Shown here in pieces: positions 60,420-64,000 of a stretch of DNA of 64,000 bases. This DNA is from Allotamlana fucoidanivorans. GTDB lineage: Bacteria; Bacteroidota; Bacteroidia; Flavobacteriales; Flavobacteriaceae. Below the pieces are notes generated by a model, which was not told where the DNA came from, did no database searches, and saw nothing but the letters and a program-made list of their open reading frames with translations. Position numbers and translations under genes: made by a program. The first letter of the stretch is position 1; each line of letters begins with the position of its first letter. The DNA lies in the NCBI RefSeq assembly GCF_006265225.1, contig NZ_VDCS01000008.1, positions 62,001-126,000 on the forward strand, read 5' to 3'.

Positions 60420-61556
60420 ATGAAGCTGAATAAAAAAGACATTTTAAAAGCACTTGAAAGCATTACTGTGCCTGGAGAAGGACAGAATATGGTTGAAAGT
60501 GGTGCTGTAAAAAACATCGTTACTTTTGGTGATGAGGTAATTGTAGATATTACTATAAAAAATCCAAGTTTACAGGCAAAAAAACGTACGGAGGTTGATA
60601 TTTTAAAAACCATTCATGAGCAGGTTTACGAAAAGGCCAAAATAAAAGTAAACGTTACGGTTGATGCACCTCAAAACCCAAAGCCCAATGTTATAAAAGG
60701 AAAACCAATTCCAGGTATTAAAAATATTATAGCGGTAGCTTCAGGAAAAGGAGGTGTTGGTAAGTCTACTGTCACAGCCAATTTAGCGGTTAGTTTATCT
60801 AAAATGGGCTTTAAAGTGGGGGTTTTAGATGCCGATATTTACGGGCCATCCATTCCAATTATGTTTGATGTGGTTGCCGAAAAACCGTTGGCTGTTACTG
60901 TTGAAGGCAAATCTAAAATGAAACCCATAGAAAACTATGGTGTTAAAGTGTTATCTATTGGTTTCTTTACAAAGCCTAATCAGGCGGTAGTTTGGCGTGG
61001 ACCCATGGCTGCCAAGGCATTAAATCAAATGATTTTTGATGCCCATTGGGGTGCATTAGATTTCTTATTACTTGATTTACCTCCAGGAACAGGTGATATT
61101 CATTTGAGTATTATGCAATCCTTACCCATTACAGGTGCGGTTGTGGTAAGTACACCACAAAATGTAGCCTTGGCTGATGCCAAAAAAGGTGTGGCTATGT
61201 TCCAACAGGATAGTATCAGCGTGCCAGTATTAGGAATTATTGAAAACATGGCGTATTTCACGCCAGAGGAGTTGCCAGATAATAAATACTATATTTTTGG
61301 ACAAGAAGGCGCAAAAAATCTGGCTTTAGATTTAAACGTACCATTCTTAGGAGAAATTCCATTAGTACAAAGTATTAGAGAGGCTGGTGATTTTGGGCGT
61401 CCGGCGGCATTACAAACAGGTACACCTTTAGAATCTGCTTTTGAAGTTTTAACACAAAATGTTGTTGAAGAAACCGTAAAGCGAAATGATGATTTGCCCC
61501 CAACAGAGGCTATAAAAATAACAACTATGGCAGGATGTGCTGCGGTTAAAAAATAA
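60420..61556 (+). CDS. Mrp/NBP35-family P-loop ATPase for Fe-S assembly
   Basis: 378 residues. The N-terminal DUF59 domain (about 1-88) is followed by a deviant Walker A ASGKGGVGKSTV (near 106), DADIYGPSIP, LLLDLPPGTGDIHL and VSTPQNVALADAKKG. ApbC/Mrp proteins carry and transfer Fe-S clusters. The usual Cys-x2-Cys of the dimer interface is absent; the matching region reads NMAYFTPEELPDNKYYIFG. The only Cys I see is near the C-terminus (MAGCAAVKK). A NifU-type scaffold gene follows after 3 bases. Confidence 0.92.
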   Translation: MKLNKKDILKALESITVPGEGQNMVESGAVKNIVTFGDEVIVDITIKNPSLQAKKRTEVDILKTIHEQVYEKAKIKVNVTVDAPQNPKPNVIKGKPIPGIKNIIAVASGKGGVGKSTVTANLAVSLSKMGFKVGVLDADIYGPSIPIMFDVVAEKPLAVTVEGKSKMKPIENYGVKVLSIGFFTKPNQAVVWRGPMAAKALNQMIFDAHWGALDFLLLDLPPGTGDIHLSIMQSLPITGAVVVSTPQNVALADAKKGVAMFQQDSISVPVLGIIENMAYFTPEELPDNKYYIFGQEGAKNLALDLNVPFLGEIPLVQSIREAGDFGRPAALQTGTPLESAFEVLTQNVVEETVKRNDDLPPTEAIKITTMAGCAAVKK

Positions 61557-61559
61557 GCT

Positions 61560-61805
61560 ATGAGTTCAGAAGAAATTAAAAATAATGTCATGAAGGCTTT
61601 AGATGAAATTCGTCCGTTTTTACAAAGTGATGGGGGCGATATTTCGCTTTTGGCTATTGAAGATAATGATACTTTGGTCAAAGTACAACTAAAAGGAGCT
61701 TGTGTAGGTTGCAGTGTGAATCAAATGACGCTAAAATCAGGGGTAGAAATGACCATTAAAAAGTATGCACCTCAAATTGAGCAAGTCGTTAATATTGAGG
61801 CGTAA
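61560..61805 (+). CDS. NifU-like C-terminal domain Fe-S scaffold
   Basis: 81 residues, a lone Nfu domain. It opens with IRPFLQSDGGDISLL in outline and carries the cluster site GACVGCSVNQMTLKSGVE, Cys-x2-Cys. Nfu proteins hold a 4Fe-4S cluster between two subunits and pass it on. It sits 3 bases after the Mrp ATPase gene, so the two proteins probably work together; the cysteines missing in Mrp are supplied here. Confidence 0.94.
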   Translation: MSSEEIKNNVMKALDEIRPFLQSDGGDISLLAIEDNDTLVKVQLKGACVGCSVNQMTLKSGVEMTIKKYAPQIEQVVNIEA

Positions 61806-61953
61806 ACCCGTTATTAAGTGTAAAAGTTTTAATCAAAAGGACATTCCATTGAGAAAGGGAATCTAAAAAATATATTATTTTGATGATTTCACATTTTTGG
61901 TCAGTATCTCTAAATTTCACAAATCAATTTTATTAAATAATAGACAGTTAGGT

Positions 61954-61961
61954 TAAATTTG
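61954..61961 (+). promoter_or_regulatory. Promoter -7 box of the ferredoxin gene
   Basis: TAAATTTG matches TAnnTTTG, 45 bases before the start codon. The rest of 61806-61953 shows nothing I could recognise. Confidence 0.5.
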
Positions 61962-62005
61962 TGGCACGAATGATGACACACTTTACTAAGGTCTAAAAAA
62001 TAGTA

Positions 62006-62335
62006 ATGGAAGACGTAAATATTAAAATCACAGACAGAGACGGAGTAACCCATGAGATTGTAGCTCCTACAGATATGGCTATGAATCTTATGGAAGTAGT
62101 AAGATCATATGAACTGGCGCCAGAAGGCACCATAGGTGTATGTGGAGGTATGGCCATGTGTGCGTCATGTCAGTGTTATGTTATTAGCGATACGAAACTC
62201 CCAGAAATGAGTGATGACGAAGAAGCTATGCTATCAGAAGCTTTTGATGTAAAAGATAACAGCCGATTAGGGTGTCAAATTCAAATCACGCCAGAAATGG
62301 AAGGGCTTGAGGTAGAACTTGCCCCTGAAAGTTAG
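62006..62335 (+). CDS. [2Fe-2S] ferredoxin, adrenodoxin type
   Basis: 109 residues. The cluster loop is VCGGMAMCASC (Cys-x5-Cys-x2-Cys, near 46-54), and the fourth Cys is in RLGCQIQI (near 91). The spacing fits vertebrate-type (adrenodoxin-like) ferredoxins rather than plant type. These donate electrons to P450 enzymes or to Fe-S assembly. The nearness of the Mrp and NifU-like genes supports a link to cluster assembly, though a separate promoter box lies between them. Confidence 0.93.
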   Translation: MEDVNIKITDRDGVTHEIVAPTDMAMNLMEVVRSYELAPEGTIGVCGGMAMCASCQCYVISDTKLPEMSDDEEAMLSEAFDVKDNSRLGCQIQITPEMEGLEVELAPES

Positions 62336-62440
62336 AAGACTATTTTCTACCTGATTATCCTTTCATTGTGTATTATTTAATGCATGATTTATCTATAATT
62401 GAGTCCGTTTTCAATACGTTTTCAGTATAAAAATAACAAA

Positions 62441-62473
62441 ATAGCGGAATGAAATCTGGTTTCAATCCGCTAT
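62441..62473. terminator. Bidirectional terminator between the ferredoxin gene and the lumazine-binding-like gene
   Basis: ATAGCGGAATGAAA (62441-62454) pairs with TTTCAATCCGCTAT (62460-62473) with one mismatch and a 5-base loop. T-rich tracts follow on both strands. Confidence 0.78.
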
Positions 62474-62497
62474 CTCTAATTGTTTTTTTAGGTTTTC

Positions 62498-62869
62498 CTA
62501 ATGATTAACATGCGTGAAAATTTTGCTCACTATTTTCCAGTGGCCATCAATTTTTGTGAGTGATAAATAATCATAGTAATTAAAACCCAACATAGGTACA
62601 TGTAGTTTAACCATGGCTATGTTACCTAAAATTTCTATTCCTAAAATTTTCATTTGAAAAGATTCATTTAATTCATTGGGACTTTGCCTGTTTTCTACAC
62701 CTTTGAGGTATTCCTTACTGTTTTTTGAATATTCTGTACCATTAATATCTCCAAAAATTAAGGTGTCTTTTTGAAAGCAAGACGCAAGTTGGGAAATATT
62801 TCCGTGATATATACCTTCAAAGTAATTTGAAATTAACTTTTCGATGTCTTTTATATGGGTGTTAAACAT
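62498..62869 (-). CDS. Lumazine-binding-like / NTF2-fold protein
   Basis: 123 residues of the cone-shaped NTF2 fold. The order IEKLISNYFEGIYHGNISQLASCF, RQSPNELNESFQMKILGIEILGNIAMVKL and GFNYYDYLSLTKIDGHWKIVSKIFTH matches the putative lumazine-binding family. Members are often enzymes of small-molecule metabolism or bind ligands; no substrate can be given. It ends a three-gene operon after the tautomerase and SDR genes. Confidence 0.82.
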   Translation of the reverse strand: MFNTHIKDIEKLISNYFEGIYHGNISQLASCFQKDTLIFGDINGTEYSKNSKEYLKGVENRQSPNELNESFQMKILGIEILGNIAMVKLHVPMLGFNYYDYLSLTKIDGHWKIVSKIFTHVNH

Positions 62870-62880
62870 AATTTTATTTT

Positions 62881-63624
62881 TTAAATAGCATGGCCAATGG
62901 TGTGCCCACCTGCCACATTAATAGTTTCTCCTGTTACAAAATTTGATGTGGCTAAATAATATGCGGCTTCAGCAACCTCTTTCGGTTCTCCAATTCGGTT
63001 TAACAGATGTAAACCAGAAAGACTATCGGCATCTTCAATTCCTATTTTAGCTTGTAACGGACTTCTAATTATACCAGGAGCAATGGTGTTGACTCTGATA
63101 TTGTTTTTTCCAAATTCTGCGGCTAATTGTCTTGTTAATGTATGAATTGCACCTTTACTTGTTAACGGTGCTGTAGCAGGAAATCCAGCAATGGCGTGAT
63201 CAACCAGAACAGTACCAATGTTAATAATAGATCCATTGTTTTGTTTCAACATTTCAGGAATTACTACTTGAGAGGTGAAAAATGTTCCTTTTAGGTTTAC
63301 GTTCCAATATTGGTTCAAATCATCTTCTTCCACATCTAAAAATGGCTTTGGAGAAAACACACCCGCATTGTTTATTAAAACATCAATGGTCTCAAATTCT
63401 TTTAAGGCAAGATCTCTTAGTGCCAGACCTGTTTCTTTTTTACTAATATCTCCAGCTAAATAAATGACGTTTGAAGGTTTGCCTAAATCATCATACGCTT
63501 TTTTTAAGTTTTCTTCGTTTGATGAATTCATTACAACCTGATATTCATGTGAAGCAAAATATCGGGTCATTTCTTTTCCAATTCCTGTCGATGCCCCAGT
63601 GATAATTACGGTTTTGTATGTCAT
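62881..63624 (-). CDS. SDR family oxidoreductase
   Basis: 247 residues from the ATG that overlaps the tautomerase stop (ATGA). The NAD(P) loop is TGASTGIGKEM (about 8-18), with NNAG near 87. The catalytic site is less standard: the usual YxxSK reads APLTSKGA, so the Tyr is replaced and Ser-Lys kept. The C-terminal IRVNTIAPGIIRSPL is normal. It may reduce a carbonyl, but activity needs care given the missing Tyr. A longer frame adds 16 residues upstream without family support. Confidence 0.88.
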   Translation of the reverse strand: MTYKTVIITGASTGIGKEMTRYFASHEYQVVMNSSNEENLKKAYDDLGKPSNVIYLAGDISKKETGLALRDLALKEFETIDVLINNAGVFSPKPFLDVEEDDLNQYWNVNLKGTFFTSQVVIPEMLKQNNGSIINIGTVLVDHAIAGFPATAPLTSKGAIHTLTRQLAAEFGKNNIRVNTIAPGIIRSPLQAKIGIEDADSLSGLHLLNRIGEPKEVAEAAYYLATSNFVTGETINVAGGHTIGHAI

Positions 63625-63824
63625 TTTACTTGATTTTTGGTTCCTGAATACTGTTGTCCATTTACGCCCCAATTTGACGCTGGAACTTCATCAATTACTA
63701 CATGCGTTGTTTGTGGGTTTTTGTTGAGAATGTTAACCATTAGTTGTGTTGCTCCAGCAATTAATTGGCGTTTTTGTTCTGGTGTTACCTGTTCATCTGT
63801 AACTTTAATGTTAATGTATGGCAT
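63621..63824 (-). CDS. 4-oxalocrotonate tautomerase family protein
   Basis: 67 residues starting MPYINIKVTDEQVTPEQK, with Pro2, which becomes the catalytic N-terminal proline after Met removal. The pattern ...QKRQLIAGATQLMVNILNKNP and VVIDEVPASNWGVNG is typical. Members move double bonds in small keto/enol acids. It is the first gene of the tautomerase-SDR-lumazine-binding-like operon and lies 79 bases from a CRP-type palindrome. Confidence 0.92.
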   Translation of the reverse strand: MPYINIKVTDEQVTPEQKRQLIAGATQLMVNILNKNPQTTHVVIDEVPASNWGVNGQQYSGTKNQVK

Positions 63825-63886
63825 AATTTTTAAGTTAAAATATTGTCATACAAAGTTGAAGAGAAGTGAGTAGTTTGAAAAGGAGT

Positions 63887-63919
63887 TATGTCACAGTTTT
63901 AATGTGAGGTATGTCACAT
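63887..63919. promoter_or_regulatory. CRP/Fnr-type palindromic operator
   Basis: TGTGA-N6-TCACA at 63903-63918, widened to ATGTGA-N6-TCACAT, is the exact CRP-family half-site arrangement. A further TGTCACA half-site lies at 63889-63895. It sits between the tautomerase operon and the end of a Crp/Fnr-family regulator gene. Confidence 0.6.
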
Positions 63920-63940
63920 AACTAGCTCAAGAGTGAAGTT

Positions 63941-64000
63941 TTATGCTTTTAATCTGCTTAAGGTTTCTCTAGAAACACCTAAATAAGCGGCAATCATTTT
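63941..64000 (-). CDS. Crp/Fnr-family transcriptional regulator, C-terminal end (partial)
   Basis: The last 19 codons, read on the minus strand, give KMIAAYLGVSRETLSRLKA and a TAA stop at 63941-63943. This is the recognition-helix region of a Crp/Fnr winged helix-turn-helix (LGVSRETLSRL). The cyclic-nucleotide-like sensor domain lies beyond the window edge. It is in the same direction as the tautomerase operon and 117 bases upstream of it. Its probable operator lies between. Confidence 0.85.
   Translation of the reverse strand, partial: KMIAAYLGVSRETLSRLKA

Noticed and set aside
1-64000. CRISPR arrays, insertion sequences, integrases, prophage or defence genes
   Set aside because: No spaced direct repeats, transposase or integrase motifs, or known defence families were seen; gene content is core chromosome.

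Overview
The window reads as a stretch of core chromosome from a member of the Flavobacteriaceae (Bacteroidetes). The DNA is AT-rich. Promoters fit the Bacteroidetes form (TTTG, spacer, TAnnTTTG), and many genes lack a purine-rich ribosome site. Several families are typical of this group: gliding proteins GldE and GldD, type IX secretion (T9SS) sorting tails, and DUF3127, DUF4296, DUF4271, DUF3098 and DUF4301 proteins. I cannot name the genus. No tRNA, rRNA, CRISPR array, prophage or insertion sequence was seen, and no gap between genes exceeds about 250 bases.

Layout. Bases 1-5400 hold the tail of ssb, gldE-gldD, a copper-type HMA lipoprotein, rplU-rpmA and a decayed T9SS cargo gene. Bases 5400-14350 hold ahcY, then a tightly overlapped set (phosphopantetheinyl transferase, GGGP synthase family, PnuC, nicotinamide riboside kinase, DUF4301, ArfB), then a TPP riboswitch in front of a TonB-dependent receptor. 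Bases 14350-22530 hold greA with an unusual leader, a HIT protein, an orphan histidine kinase, a DUF3127 protein with an SSB-like tail, aat, tag, and a tandem pair of thioredoxin-fold proteins. Bases 22500-28200 hold a TonB-like protein, truB, uppP, DUF3098 and ftsX, with a glycerate kinase gene on the opposite strand in the middle.

Bases 28360-41500 hold leuS (with a repeat-like element inside its coding sequence), a SemiSWEET, ald, a zinc protease, a membrane-anchored MutS-like ATPase, a methionine aminotransferase with an omega-amidase, an Ig-like lipoprotein, comF and glyS. Bases 41500-53000 hold an Lrp regulator, a saccharopine dehydrogenase family gene, pckA, hemD, a polyprenol-phosphate sugar transferase, dihydroorotase and tyrS. 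Bases 53100-62340 hold a LuxE-like enzyme, two T9SS proteins, a PhoB/PhoR-type pair, a MurG-like glycosyltransferase, trmB, a LysE exporter, an alkyltransferase-like protein, and an Fe-S group (Mrp ATPase, NifU-type scaffold, ferredoxin). The end holds a small tautomerase-SDR-lumazine-binding-like operon beside a CRP-type palindrome and the tail of a Crp/Fnr regulator.

Most of the window is housekeeping. The points most worth checking are: two terminator-like hairpins in the greA leader, the TPP riboswitch-receptor unit, the repeat inside leuS, the SSB-like tip on the DUF3127 protein, the paired single-cysteine thioredoxins with a shared penultimate cysteine, and the Crp/Fnr palindrome. I did not find a clearly new multi-gene system.
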